From NCBI GenBank assembly GCA_030752795.1, contig JASMDM010000081.1:1-64000 (forward strand): a stretch of 64,000 nucleotides of DNA, written 5' to 3'. A model generated the notes under the pieces. That model was given only the letters and a program-made list of their open reading frames with translations. It was not told the origin of the DNA and searched no databases. This document shows, in pieces, positions 53,542 to 62,139 of this stretch. The translations under genes and the position numbers were made by a program. Within the stretch, counting starts at the first letter, position 1. Every line of letters begins with the position of its first letter. Origin of the DNA: SAR202 cluster bacterium (GTDB taxonomy: Bacteria > Chloroflexota > Dehalococcoidia > Lucifugimonadales > UBA1123).

Positions 53542-54174
53542 CTATCGTTCCGCCTTGATTTTGTCCAGCTCTTCTTCCAGAACCTCGGCGTCGTACCCGA
53601 GTTCCAGCGCTCGATCGGCGTCGCTCTGGGACTCCCCGTCCTGACCCAGTTCGGCGAACGCCATCGCTCGCACCGCGTAGGCCGGAGCAAATTGAGGGTC
53701 GAGGCGAATCGCCTCGTTGAGATCGTCGATTGCGTCCTGGGTTCGGCCGAGTTCACCGTAGACGCTTGCTCGGTTCGCGTATGCGATCGTGAACGTAGCG
53801 TCGAGGCGAATCGCAGCATCGAAGTCCTCGATGGCGTTGTCGTATTGACCGACGCTGTCGAGCACGCTGCCGCGGCTTGCAAACGCTCGGGCGTCCGCGG
53901 GATTGAGACTGATGGCTTTGTCGAGGTCGTCGATGGCGTCGTAATACTGGCGAATATTCGCGTACGACACGCCCCTGTTGCGGTAAGCTTCCGCGTGCGA
54001 CGGGTCTATGGCGAGGGCTCGGCTGTACCGGGTAACGGCAGTTCTGAAGTGGCCTTGTCCTTGCGCAGTCACGCCTGCGAAATAGTGCTCGTCGGCGTCG
54101 CTCAAGTTCCCGCAAGCAGCCGCCAGCACGGCTGCAAGAACGAACACTATCGCCGGAATTGACTTCTTACCCAT
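53542..54174 (-). CDS. TPR-repeat lipoprotein, paralogue
   Basis: A 210-residue lipoprotein. The start is ATG 54174 (MGKKSIPAIVFVLAAVLAAAC) after GCGGAG, with lipobox LAAAC. About five TPR units (DEHYFAGVTAQGQGHFRTAVTRYSRALAIDP and following) end in a coiled acidic-basic tail (EVLEEELDKIKAER). It shares domain order and the DADEHY start with the lipoprotein at 38865-39503. Its partner is unknown. Confidence 0.85.
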   Translation of the reverse strand: MGKKSIPAIVFVLAAVLAAACGNLSDADEHYFAGVTAQGQGHFRTAVTRYSRALAIDPSHAEAYRNRGVSYANIRQYYDAIDDLDKAISLNPADARAFASRGSVLDSVGQYDNAIEDFDAAIRLDATFTIAYANRASVYGELGRTQDAIDDLNEAIRLDPQFAPAYAVRAMAFAELGQDGESQSDADRALELGYDAEVLEEELDKIKAER

Positions 54175-54527
54175 ACTCCGCTCATTAACACCTTGTCCAC
54201 CATCCACGGTTCGGCGGCGCCGATGACGGCCACGCTAAGATTCGAGGCGCGGTCCATGTTGTTACGTCCATTATCTCCCGAAACGCCCGTCCAGGTGTTA
54301 GCGTTGGCGACTTGCACGGCGTCGGCACGAAATTTGCGTGCCAGACAAGTTGTCGGAGCATCAAGCGTGAAGCGAAAACTGCAATCAGTTGGCGTGATGT
54401 CCGGAACGAAGGTTGCTGCCCACGGCGGACTTCGCCGAACAGACGGCGACAGGGCGACGTTGCCGACACTCCTGAAGGGCGCCGGTTTCGTCTGCGCCGT
54501 GATGTCCGCGATCGCGCTTGAGCGGGC
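54175..54527. other. gap with no gene
   Basis: About 350 bases between the TPR lipoprotein start and the end of the ATC-hydrolase gene. I see no coding signal, repeat module or clear promoter. Confidence 0.5.
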
Positions 54528-55034
54528 CTAGCGCTCCACGAAGAAGACGTGATTGCAAGCCTCGTCGCCGTTCATCAGCACCTCCGTCCTCGTGAAACCG
54601 AGCGCCGGATTGTGCGCTTTGACGTTGGGCTCGTCGGTCGCGCAGAACGCGAAGCCCAGCTCCGGTTCGCCGAGCTCGCGATAGATCTCAGCCCACAGGC
54701 ACCCGAAGAAGAGGTATCCGATTCGGTCCGGCTCGTCGGTGATGCGCTCCCAACGATGCGAGCCCACGCAGCCACGCTCCAAGTCCGTGATGAACTCCTG
54801 CAGGTCCGAAACGGGATCGCCGACGTTCTGCCTGGGAGTGGCCGGCGGACTGGCGACCATCTCGCGCATCACGTCCCGCGCCTCGGAACCGAACCGCTCT
54901 TCCATCGCGTGCAGAAGCCGCACCGCGACCTGGGCAGACCCGGTCATCTTCCGCTTCAGCAGTTCGAGGATGATCTCCTGGCTCTCGTCGCTGATCGGCT
55001 CCGGCAGTATCTCGTTCAGGTTACCCGGCATCAT
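54528..55034 (-). CDS. L-2-amino-thiazoline-4-carboxylic acid hydrolase family protein
   Basis: A 168-residue single-domain protein. ARDVMREMVASPP, then LQEFITDLERGC and the C-terminal NPALGFTRTEVLMNGDEACNHVFFVER match the ATC-hydrolase family, whose C-terminal Cys (here in DEACNH) is conserved. The founding enzyme opens a thiazoline ring to make cysteine; most homologues are uncharacterised. GGGAGG lies just before the ATG. A repeat module lies upstream. Confidence 0.8.
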   Translation of the reverse strand: MMPGNLNEILPEPISDESQEIILELLKRKMTGSAQVAVRLLHAMEERFGSEARDVMREMVASPPATPRQNVGDPVSDLQEFITDLERGCVGSHRWERITDEPDRIGYLFFGCLWAEIYRELGEPELGFAFCATDEPNVKAHNPALGFTRTEVLMNGDEACNHVFFVER

Positions 55035-55186
55035 CGGCCTCCCTTGGTGGCTCGTGCGTGGACATTCGCCCCACGAATTCTATTGGAAGGTTGTCGGTTG
55101 CGCCAGCCGGGGAGTGGTCAAGCTCAGCCGGTCCGCGACTATGGCTCCGGATTCGTTTACGAAACGCGGCTTGTGGCGGTCCTTCG

Positions 55187-55230
55187 ACAAGTCCCGACAA
55201 CGCCAGGATCCCGATGAGTCGGGACACATG
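55187..55230. repeat. short dispersed repeat (GGGATCCTGATG type)
   Basis: CCTTCGACAAGTCCCGACAA..GCCAGGATCCCGATGAGTCGGGAC resembles the module at about 43785-43832. Inner inverted halves (GTCCCGAC and GTCGGGAC) could form a hairpin. It lies in the 290-base gap between the ATC-hydrolase and the flavin reductase. Confidence 0.55.
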
Positions 55231-55322
55231 ACGAACGGTTTGTAGCGAATCGCTCGCCGTTCTTGCCGAGAGCATCCGCCATCTGACAGAATGCGACGCA
55301 TGCAGCCAATCGGAGGAAACAG

Positions 55323-55898
55323 ATGACGAAAATCGTACAGACGGAGCTCGAAAGCTATTACTATCACTACCCTGCTGGCGCGACGATTGTGACGACGCAC
55401 TCTAACGGCCGGGACAACGCGATGGCCGTCGCCTGGCACACCGCCATATCTCGCGACACGCCCATCTATCTCGTTTCGATCTCGCCGAAGCGATTCACGC
55501 ACAAACTACTGGTCGAGTCGGGCGAATTCACGGTCAATTTCATGTCGATGGACAGCGGGCCGTTGGTCGGTCAGATTGCCGGTTGCAGCGGCGCCGACAT
55601 CGACAAGTTCGCCGAGCTCGGCATCAAAAGCCAGCCCGGCAGCCAGGTCAAGGCGGCCGTGCTCGACGGCGCCCAGGCCGCGTATGAGTGCAAGGTCGTC
55701 GGCCAGCACACGTACGGCGACCACGACGCGTTTCTGGGCGAGATCGTGGCCGTCCAGTGGGAGCCGTCCGCGTTCAGCTCCGATGCATCGCTGGACCTGG
55801 ACGCGGTGAAGCCGATCCTGTACCTCGGCGAGGACTACTACACGTCGACAACGGGAACGGTGGAACACAAGCGAGACCTGCCAGCGCGCACGGTCTGA
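55323..55898 (+). CDS. flavin reductase family protein
   Basis: FMN-binding split-barrel protein of 191 residues. PAGATIVTTHSNGRDNAMAVAWHTAISRDTPIYLVSISPKRFTHKLL is the FMN-binding core of the DIM6/NTAB family; GEFTVNFMS and GIKSQPGSQV follow. Members reduce FMN or are flavoenzymes in their own right. CGGAGG precedes ATG 55323. The FMN could serve a nearby oxygenase, but none is in the window. Confidence 0.88.
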   Translation: MTKIVQTELESYYYHYPAGATIVTTHSNGRDNAMAVAWHTAISRDTPIYLVSISPKRFTHKLLVESGEFTVNFMSMDSGPLVGQIAGCSGADIDKFAELGIKSQPGSQVKAAVLDGAQAAYECKVVGQHTYGDHDAFLGEIVAVQWEPSAFSSDASLDLDAVKPILYLGEDYYTSTTGTVEHKRDLPARTV

Positions 55899-56066
55899 CC
55901 CGCGGCGGTTCTGCGCCTCATTTAAATCACCGGCCGAGCAAAGACGGACGGATCGCGTGTCACATGCGGTCCGTCTATCCAATCGGTCTTTGCCTGACCC
56001 CACGGTGGGCCCAGCCAGAGGCCGAAAGTAACCGTTTACTTGAGGTTCATTTGATCTTCAGGACGC

Positions 56067-56345
56067 CTATTTGAGGACCGTTATGTGTCCTCTGTGAAGC
56101 TGGCCCTTTCCTCCCATTGCCTCAGCAATCGCTGCAGCCACGCCGTCGATCACTGCTCCTGGATTGAGGTTGTCCGGGTCGGTGGGCGCGGCCTTGAGCG
56201 ACAGGCTGACCATCTCGGTCTCTATTGTGCCGGCGCTCGGAGGCAGCGGTTCCACGATGATGTCGAAGAACGAGTCCACGGCGAAATTGACGGCGAAATC
56301 AGGATCGCCGAACAGGCCGACGCCCGCTCCTTTTTTGACAGCGTT
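56067..56345 (-). pseudogene. 5'-truncated hypothetical gene
   Basis: The minus frame to TAA 56067-56069 reads back through SFFDIIVEPLPPSAGTIETEMVSL and DNLNPGAVIDGVAAAIAEAMGGKG. It stays protein-like upstream to VNAVKKGAGVGLFGDPDFAVNFAVD (about 56345). There is no good ATG, GTG or TTG before the conserved-looking part except GTG 56279, and a TGA lies just beyond. Its 5' end meets the truncated zinc-ribbon fragment on the other strand. No family is recognised. Confidence 0.45.
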
Positions 56346-56357
56346 TACGGTGGATTC

Positions 56358-56502
56358 AGCCGACGTTCAGATCGAGGTCGAAAAGCACCTCGGCAGATCG
56401 TTCATCGATCACTCGCGCAAACATCCGCCGCGAGGCAAGCCGCCCCTCAGCGGCTGGGAACGAGAGAAGCTGAGGAGGCAGCGACAGAATGGCACTGCCT
56501 AG
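56358..56502 (+). pseudogene. 3' fragment of the small zinc-ribbon gene
   Basis: The plus frame ending TAG 56500-56502 reads DVQIEVEKHLGRSFIDHSRKHPPRGKPPLSGWEREKLRRQRQNGTA. It matches the C-terminal half of the 95-residue protein at 27162-27449 (VQAEVDEHIGDEFVEHVY...GRGKPPLSGWEREKRRR). The Cys4 N-terminal half is absent. A terminator follows the stop, so this is the tail of a once complete gene cut at about 56350. Confidence 0.7.
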
Positions 56503-56506
56503 CGCA

Positions 56507-56538
56507 ACGGGAGTTCCGGACACCGGGACTCCCGTTTT
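56507..56538. terminator. intrinsic terminator
   Basis: A 13-bp stem (56507-56519 with 56523-56535) with one wobble, loop ACA, then TTTT. It follows the zinc-ribbon fragment and lies before the end of the convergent macro-domain gene. Confidence 0.75.
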
Positions 56539-56576
56539 CGTTGAGTTGAACAGAGGCGGATAGACGGATGCGCGAA

Positions 56577-57095
56577 CTAACCCGGATCGCGACCGAGGAC
56601 GAGTTGGTAGATATCGAAATCGCGCTCCGAGAAGCAGACGAAAGTCACCTTGCGGAGCATGCTGCCGGCGGCCAGGAATCGAGCGACTTCGCGAACTGCG
56701 ATTTCGGCGGCGCGCTCTTTCGGGAAGCCGAACACGCCGGTGCTGATCGCCGAAAACGCGATCGTCTCGACATCGTTGTCGACGGCGACGGTGAGCGAAT
56801 TCCGGTAGCATGCCGCGAGCAGTTCGTCCTCGTTGGATCCACCGCCGCGCCAGATCGGCCCAACAGTGTGGATGACATGCTTCGCCGGCAAGTTGTATCC
56901 ACGCGAGACCTTGGCTTCGCCGGTCGGGCACCCGCCCAGCGTCCGGCACTCGGCGAGCAGCTCGGGACCGGCAGCCGCGTGGATGGCGCCGTCGACACCT
57001 GCGCCGCCAAGCAGCGAAGAGTTCGCGGCGTTCACGATCGCATCCACGCGAAGCGTCGTGATGTCGGCGACGATCAGATCGACGCGTTCACGCAT
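56577..57095 (-). CDS. macro-domain protein (ADP-ribose hydrolase-like)
   Basis: A 172-residue stand-alone macro domain. [26 protein letters not shown] is the ADP-ribose pocket of MacroD-type hydrolases (the Asn-Ala-Ala-Asn and GG-GVDGAIH signatures). [24 protein letters not shown] and ISTGVFGFP follow. It probably removes ADP-ribose from proteins or O-acetyl-ADP-ribose. Its ATG overlaps the stop of the SDR gene (TAATG), so it is translated after the SDR. Confidence 0.92.
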   Translation of the reverse strand: MRERVDLIVADITTLRVDAIVNAANSSLLGGAGVDGAIHAAAGPELLAECRTLGGCPTGEAKVSRGYNLPAKHVIHTVGPIWRGGGSNEDELLAACYRNSLTVAVDNDVETIAFSAISTGVFGFPKERAAEIAVREVARFLAAGSMLRKVTFVCFSERDFDIYQLVLGRDPG

Positions 57096-57877
57096 TACCG
57101 CCCACCCGTGACCTCGAGCACCGCGCCCGTCGTGTAGCTGGCGTCGTCCGAGGCCAGGAACGTCACCGCTTTGGCGACGTCGTCGGGCCTGCCCGCCCGG
57201 CCGAGCGGCACGGTACGGATCATGCGCTCTTGAACGTCTTCGGGCAACTCTTCGTAGCGGTCGTGCACCCTGGCGCCCAGTTCCGTCAGGATGAATCCGG
57301 GCATCACGGCGTTGACGTTGATGCCGTCGGAACCGAGGTCTCGCGCCAGTTGGTACGTGAACCCCAGGATTCCTGACTTTGCCGCGGCGTACGGCAGTCT
57401 CACCGCCGTCGTGCCGAGCTCACCGAAGTTGCCCTTGGCACTGAACGACGAGATGTTCACGATCCGGCCGTATCCGCGCTCTCGCATGTGGGGCACGATG
57501 GCCTTGGCGCACATGAACGCGCTCTTGAGATTGACGTCGACGGTCGCGCCCCACTGCTCTTCGGTCACATCGGTGATGTCCTGGATGCCCTGGTTGCCGC
57601 TGCCGCCGGCGTCGTTGACCAATATCTCGACGCTGCCATGCAACTCGATCGCCCTGGCGATCATGCGATCGATGTCAGTCGCGTTCGTGACGTCCGCCTC
57701 GATGGCCTCCGCGCGTCCGCCGTTTTCGCCGATTAGCGCCGCTACCTGTGCGACCTTCTCTCCTTGGATGTCAGCCAGGAGCATCGACGCGCCCTCGGTG
57801 GCGAAATCCAGAGCGATCGCTCGTCCCAAACCCTGGGTGGCCCCGGTGATGATTGCGGTTTTGCCTTCTAGTCTCAT
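57095..57877 (-). CDS. SDR-family oxidoreductase
   Basis: NAD(P)-dependent dehydrogenase of 260 residues. [10 protein letters not shown] (12-21) binds the cofactor, NDAGG replaces NNAG, and the catalytic Ser-Tyr-Lys appear as NISS and [17 protein letters not shown] and LEVTGGR at the end are usual. The start is ATG 57877 after GAGAGG; the frame out to 58288 overlaps another gene. First gene of a two-gene operon with the macro-domain protein. Confidence 0.9.
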   Translation of the reverse strand: MRLEGKTAIITGATQGLGRAIALDFATEGASMLLADIQGEKVAQVAALIGENGGRAEAIEADVTNATDIDRMIARAIELHGSVEILVNDAGGSGNQGIQDITDVTEEQWGATVDVNLKSAFMCAKAIVPHMRERGYGRIVNISSFSAKGNFGELGTTAVRLPYAAAKSGILGFTYQLARDLGSDGINVNAVMPGFILTELGARVHDRYEELPEDVQERMIRTVPLGRAGRPDDVAKAVTFLASDDASYTTGAVLEVTGGR

Positions 57878-57892
57878 CTGACGCCTCTCGAA

Positions 57893-57919
57893 TTGCGGGT
57901 TGCGTGTGCCGGATATAAT
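57893..57919 (+). promoter_or_regulatory. candidate promoter for the YbaK-like gene
   Basis: A perfect TATAAT (57914-57919) with TTGCGG (57893-57898) 15 bases upstream, a short spacing. It lies 44 bases before the start codon, between divergent genes. Confidence 0.45.
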
Positions 57920-57962
57920 ATCAGCGCGAGCCGCTCTGCACATCCTCTGCCGGGAGATCAGA

Positions 57963-58466
57963 ATGACTTCGGAACAAAACATCGAGAGCGTCGTGGAATC
58001 GGCGCTGCAATCTTTGGGCGTGGAATACGAAAGATTCGAGATCGACTCCGATTTCGCCGACACCGCCGCGTTCTGCGAACGATACGACTTCCCGCTGGAG
58101 GGGTGCGGCAACACCATCGTGGTCGCCTCGAAGCGCGGCGCGAAGAAGTACTGCGCGTGCATCGTCAAAGGGACGGACAGGCTGGACGTCAACAGGCGAG
58201 TCAAAGGCTTGATGGAAGTGTCCCGCGTTTCGTTCGCTTCAGCCGACGAAACAACCGAGCTCACCGGAATGCTAATCGGCGGCGTCACGCCGTTCGCGCT
58301 GCCCGACGACCTGCCGATCTACGTCGACCAAAAGATCCTCGACCTCGACTACGTGATCCTGGGCTCGGGCAGCCGGTCCTCGAAGCTGCGCATGGACCCA
58401 AGCGAGATGCAGAAGGTCCCGAACCTGGAGTTCGTCGAGGGGTTGTCCCTGCCGCCGCGCGAGTGA
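57963..58466 (+). CDS. YbaK/EbsC-family aminoacyl-tRNA deacylase-like protein
   Basis: A trans-editing-domain fold protein of 167 residues. ADTAAFCERYDFPLEGCGNTIVVASKRG, KKYCACIVKGTDRLDVNRRVKGLM and GGVTPFALPDDLPIYVDQKIL match the family; the conserved Lys and Gly-rich turn are present. Family members hydrolyse mis-charged tRNAs such as Cys-tRNA(Pro). GGGAG precedes ATG 57963; the ORF's upstream in-frame codons are not used. Confidence 0.85.
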   Translation: MTSEQNIESVVESALQSLGVEYERFEIDSDFADTAAFCERYDFPLEGCGNTIVVASKRGAKKYCACIVKGTDRLDVNRRVKGLMEVSRVSFASADETTELTGMLIGGVTPFALPDDLPIYVDQKILDLDYVILGSGSRSSKLRMDPSEMQKVPNLEFVEGLSLPPRE

Positions 58467-58619
58467 CGGGTTGAGCCGTCAGCGACCAGTTGACCAGAAC
58501 GTATGTTTGTGAAACACTGTTGGTGACCAACAACCTTTCGATCTTGCCGCGACAGCAACGCAACGACAACGTCGAATCGATGGCCAAATAAGAGCACCTC
58601 GCCACCGAAGGAGTATGCC

Positions 58620-58886
58620 ATGACTATCCCAGATATGTCCGTTTGTCAGAGTTGCGCAATGACATTGGCCAAGCCCGAGGATCACGGCACGAACGCCGAC
58701 GGGTCGGCGCACGACGAGTATTGCACCTACTGCTATCAGCAGAGCGCATTCGTGGCGCCGGATCAGACGATGGAGAGCATGGCGGATTTCATATCCAACA
58801 TGATCCCCGCTGACGCGATCCCGACGGGGTCGGACGCCGCGGCCACGGCTCGTCAGACCCTGGCCGGTCTGAAGCGCTGGCAGTAG
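58620..58886 (+). CDS. small zinc-ribbon protein (zinc_ribbon_2-like)
   Basis: An 88-residue protein. CQSCAMTL (C9, C12) and DEYCTYCYQ (C35, C38), with GTNADGSAHDE between, fit the putative zinc-ribbon domain found in many bacterial stand-alone proteins. The C-terminal half is a helix (SMADFISNM). GAAGGAG precedes ATG 58620. The function is unknown. Confidence 0.8.
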   Translation: MTIPDMSVCQSCAMTLAKPEDHGTNADGSAHDEYCTYCYQQSAFVAPDQTMESMADFISNMIPADAIPTGSDAAATARQTLAGLKRWQ

Positions 58887-58898
58887 CCACCACCGGCG

Positions 58899-59588
58899 TC
58901 ACCTTCTCGATTCGAAACTCGTGGCCACATTGCCGAGGTGCATCGCGTCGTTGAGGCGGACGACGGACCAGCCTCGGTAGTCGAAAATGAATCGGCCGAT
59001 GGACGTGTTGTCGATCGCCATCCGGTAGAGGAACGCGTCGCCGAATCCGAGGATGTACTGGTACAGGCATCGGAGCGCGTTGCCGTGTCCGACGATCGCC
59101 ACCGTCATCGATGTCGGAGTGGCAGTTAGCTCTTCGTTGTAGATGAGTTCGTCCTCCAGCCAGTTGGTGAACCGCCGTCGCACCTGACGCATGGACTCGC
59201 CCTGCGGACCAACGAAATCGGGGCCTTTCGTCGCCATTCGCGTCACTGTTTCGGGCGTCATGACCTCTTCCCTGGGCACACCCCGCCAACCGGGTATCTG
59301 CTGTTCCATGATCGCCTCGATCTTCGGGAAATTGCGGCCGCCCTCACCCATCGCTTCCAACATGGTTTCGGCGGTCGAGATCGCGCGCGACATCGTGGAG
59401 CTGTAGATTCGATCGAACTTCACGCCTTCTTCCTTCATACGGACACCGAGAGCCTTGGCCTGCTCGAATCCCTTATCGGTCAACGGAGCGTCCCAGTTGA
59501 CGCCCGCGACGAATCGAGGGTCGGCGTTCGAAGCCGATTCGCCGTGCCGGATGAAGTAGAAATCGCACCTGAAGTCTTTGTGGATCAA
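58899..59588 (-). CDS. histidine phosphatase (phosphoglycerate mutase-like)
   Basis: A 229-residue enzyme that removes or moves phosphate through a phospho-His. FIRHGES carries the nucleophilic His, followed by LTDKGFEQA, IYSSTMSRAISTAE and VGHGNALR with the second His. AAGGAG six bases upstream supports TTG 59588 as the start (LIHKDFRCDFYFIRHGES), not the longer frame to 59642. A phosphosugar or nucleotide substrate is likely. Confidence 0.85.
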   Translation of the reverse strand: MIHKDFRCDFYFIRHGESASNADPRFVAGVNWDAPLTDKGFEQAKALGVRMKEEGVKFDRIYSSTMSRAISTAETMLEAMGEGGRNFPKIEAIMEQQIPGWRGVPREEVMTPETVTRMATKGPDFVGPQGESMRQVRRRFTNWLEDELIYNEELTATPTSMTVAIVGHGNALRCLYQYILGFGDAFLYRMAIDNTSIGRFIFDYRGWSVVRLNDAMHLGNVATSFESRR

Positions 59589-59684
59589 CGCTCGCTCCTT
59601 GGTGTTCGGCTGCCGGACCAACATAGCACAGCGTCGTATCAAGCGGCGCGTCGGCGGCGATTTTCGCGGCGCGTCAAACCGATC

Positions 59685-59713
59685 TTTTCATATCGGTGTG
59701 CATGAGGTATATT
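59685..59713 (+). promoter_or_regulatory. candidate promoter for the tandem SDR genes
   Basis: TTTTCA (59685-59690), 17 bases, TATATT (59708-59713), 5 of 6 for the -10. It leaves a leader of about 80 bases. Confidence 0.45.
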
Positions 59714-59797
59714 GGCGCCATGCATGAGACGAATCTCGCGCTAACGTAATAATTCAGCCGCGTTGTAGCGCTGAAACGAAATCACTGGAGGTGACGA

Positions 59798-60721
59798 ATG
59801 GGCAACCGTCTTGATGGCAAAGTGGCGGTAGTCACGGGCGCCGGGCGAGGCGTGGGACGAGGCGTGGCCCTGCTCTTGGCGGAAGAGGGCGCAAAAGTGG
59901 TCGTGAACGACCTCGGGTGCGAAGTCGACGGCACCGGCGCATCCCACGATCCGGCTGACGCCGTTGTGGCCGAAATCCAAGCACGAGGCGGCCAGGCGGT
60001 CGCCAACTACGACGACGTCGCTCTCATGGACGGCGGCGAGAACGTAATCAAGCAGGCCAACGACACGTACGGCCGACTAGATGCGCTGGTCAACAGCGCT
60101 GGAATCACTCGGGATCGCATGATCTACCAGATGTCCCCGAGCGACTGGGACAAGGTGGTCCGCAACAACACGAAGAGCGTATTCACCACCAGCAAGTTCG
60201 CCGCCATCCTGTTCCGACAACAGCGAAGCGGACGAATCGTGAACATGACCTCCGACGCCGGACTCGGCGACATGGGTCGCTCCGCATTCGCAGCGGCCTC
60301 CGAGGGCATCATCGGCGTCACGCGCACCGTGGGCCGAGACCTGGGCAGGTACGGCGTAACATGCAACGCGATCTCCCCGATGGTCGAGACCAGGCTATCC
60401 CCCGGCACCGTCGAAGAGCACCGAGTCGCAGCGGCGCCCGGACCCAGCCGCGACGAACGCGCCGGAATCGGCGAATCCCCCGCCTTGGGCGAATGGGAAG
60501 GCGCCGGCTGGCCCGACGACCCCGAGAACGTCGCGCCCCTGGCCGTTTACCTGTGCACCGACGCATCCCCGAATGTCAACTGCACCGTCTTCGGAGTGCG
60601 CGGAGGAAGCATCTTCCTGTATTCGCACCCCGCCGTCGAGCGGTCTGTCCTGAAGTGGGGCAACTTCAACATGGAAGAGATGGACGTGCTGATTCCGAAA
60701 ATGCTCGGCGATGGCTTCTAG
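59798..60721 (+). CDS. SDR-family protein lacking the catalytic Tyr and Lys
   Basis: A 307-residue SDR close to the next protein: the two align without gaps for their first 170 residues. The cofactor loop TGAGRGVG (13-20) and the Ser in NMTSDAG (S152) are intact. At the active-site helix it has F164-AAA-S168 where SDRs have Tyr-x-x-x-Lys (the neighbour has Y164 and K168). It can probably bind NAD(P) but not catalyse. Downstream, the C-terminal HPAVERSVLKWGNFNMEEMD is shared with the partner. GGAGG precedes ATG 59798. A structural or regulatory subunit is one possibility. Confidence 0.88.
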   Translation: MGNRLDGKVAVVTGAGRGVGRGVALLLAEEGAKVVVNDLGCEVDGTGASHDPADAVVAEIQARGGQAVANYDDVALMDGGENVIKQANDTYGRLDALVNSAGITRDRMIYQMSPSDWDKVVRNNTKSVFTTSKFAAILFRQQRSGRIVNMTSDAGLGDMGRSAFAAASEGIIGVTRTVGRDLGRYGVTCNAISPMVETRLSPGTVEEHRVAAAPGPSRDERAGIGESPALGEWEGAGWPDDPENVAPLAVYLCTDASPNVNCTVFGVRGGSIFLYSHPAVERSVLKWGNFNMEEMDVLIPKMLGDGF

Positions 60722-60800
60722 TCGTCTACCGAAATTAACCACGGGCGCCTGCAGCATTTACCGCCACAGGGCCCAGGCGCCACAAGTGAGGTAAAAGTTC

Positions 60801-61745
60801 ATGGGTAATCGAATGGAAGGCAGAGTCGTCATCGTAACCGGCGCAGGCCGCGGAATCGGAGCCGAAGTCGCCAAGTGGATGGCAGCGGACGGAGCGTCGG
60901 TCGTGGTTAACGACCTGGGCGGCGCGGTCGACGGTGAGGGCGACGACCAGTCGCCAGCGGAACAGATAGTGCAGGCGATCCGCGGCGCCGGCGGAACGGC
61001 CGTTGCGAACTTTGACTCGGTGGCCGAATACGAGACCGCTGGTCGCATCGTTCAGACGGCAATCGACAACTACGGCAGGCTTGACGCTGTGTGCCACGTC
61101 GCGGGAATCCTCCGGGACCGCATGGTGTTCAACATGACCGAGGCTGAGTGGGATGCGGTGCTGCAGGTTCACCTCTACGGCGCGTTCAACATGGTCCGCC
61201 ACGCGGTCCCGCGCATGATCCGACAGCAATACGGCCGAATCGTGCTGTTCTCGTCGGGTTCGGGTTTGGGTTCGTCCGGACAGACCAACTACTCGGCGGC
61301 CAAAGAAGGCATGGTCGGATTCGCGCGATCCCTGGCCAAGGATCTGGCGTCGCACGGCATCACGGTGAATGCAGTCTATCCAGGCGGCGCGACTCGCATG
61401 ACCGCGACGGTTCCGCAGTCGACTCGCGACCTGCGAGGCTCGACGCAAGTTCCCCAGGCTCCGGTCATGCAGGCCCAGGGCGCTCCGATTCAGGGCCCGC
61501 CCGAGGCCAGCGACCCGGCAAACAACGCACCTAAGACCGTGTACCTTTGCACCGAAGCTGCCGGCAACATCACCGGACAGGTCGTTGGTGTCAGCGGGTG
61601 GCAAGTGACGCTCTACGGGCCACGCCACGTGACCAAGAGCATCCACAAGAACGGCCGCTGGACGCTGGACGAGCTCGACCAACTCATCCCGATCTCGCTG
61701 GCGAACGGATTGACCAACCCTGTGCCCCCGGCAGCGCCGAGGTAA
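60801..61745 (+). CDS. SDR-family oxidoreductase, complete active site
   Basis: A 314-residue NAD(P)-dependent dehydrogenase. TGAGRGIG (13-20), S152 in FSSGSG, Y164 and K168 in NYSAAKEG. The opening MGNRMEGRVVIVTGAGRGIGAEVA resembles the 3-hydroxyacyl-CoA dehydrogenase domain of type 2 multifunctional enzymes. It starts 79 bases after the inactive-looking paralogue and is probably co-transcribed. The two may form a mixed tetramer. Confidence 0.9.
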   Translation: MGNRMEGRVVIVTGAGRGIGAEVAKWMAADGASVVVNDLGGAVDGEGDDQSPAEQIVQAIRGAGGTAVANFDSVAEYETAGRIVQTAIDNYGRLDAVCHVAGILRDRMVFNMTEAEWDAVLQVHLYGAFNMVRHAVPRMIRQQYGRIVLFSSGSGLGSSGQTNYSAAKEGMVGFARSLAKDLASHGITVNAVYPGGATRMTATVPQSTRDLRGSTQVPQAPVMQAQGAPIQGPPEASDPANNAPKTVYLCTEAAGNITGQVVGVSGWQVTLYGPRHVTKSIHKNGRWTLDELDQLIPISLANGLTNPVPPAAPR

Positions 61746-61779
61746 CTGGCGAACCGAAGACGCGACGGTCGAATGAAGA

Positions 61780-61809
61780 ACAGGCCTCGGCTCACGAGTC
61801 GGGGCCTGT
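61780..61809 (+). terminator. hairpin after the SDR pair
   Basis: ACAGGCCTCG (61780-61789) pairs with CGGGGCCTGT (61800-61809) with one wobble, 35 bases after the stop. There is no T-run, so terminator function is tentative. Confidence 0.5.
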
Positions 61810-61829
61810 GTGCGTATCGACTCGGCGCG

Positions 61830-62070
61830 ACGGCGGTACGTGGTCGCGCGGTGACAAAGCGGGCTCGGCCGTTTTGGCGATCAACAAAATAAGTGGCGGC
61901 TAGCAAAGTATGTCATTCAGAGGCCGCAGCCGAAGAATCTGGTCGCTGAACAGTCACTGTTGCCAGCAGATCTGCGAAGGCTTCTCAATCTGCGAAAGAC
62001 TCTGCGTCGAGGGAAGCGTTAAGCACAGTCTATTTAGTTGATGACCATCACGGCCAAGCTGACAGGTCGC
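61830..62070. repeat. composite intergenic repeat, copy 4
   Basis: GTCATTCAGAGGCCGCAGCCGAAGAATCTGGTCGCTGAAC at 61912-61951 closely matches copy 1 at 16819-16858. TTGATGACCATCACGGCCAAGCTGAC near 62039 is the inverted GGTCATCAACTAAAT module. No gene is present. The repeat fills most of the gap between the SDR pair and the ketopantoate-reductase gene. Confidence 0.75.
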
Positions 62071-62139
62071 CTGGGGAATCTGTCTCAACGTCGATACGGG
62101 ACCGGATTGAAACTGCGCGATCATAATCGGAGGACACTT

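Noticed and set aside
54193..54531. 112-residue plus-strand frame between TPR and ATC-hydrolase genes
   Set aside because: No ribosome-binding site, low-complexity Arg/Ala composition and no recognisable motif.
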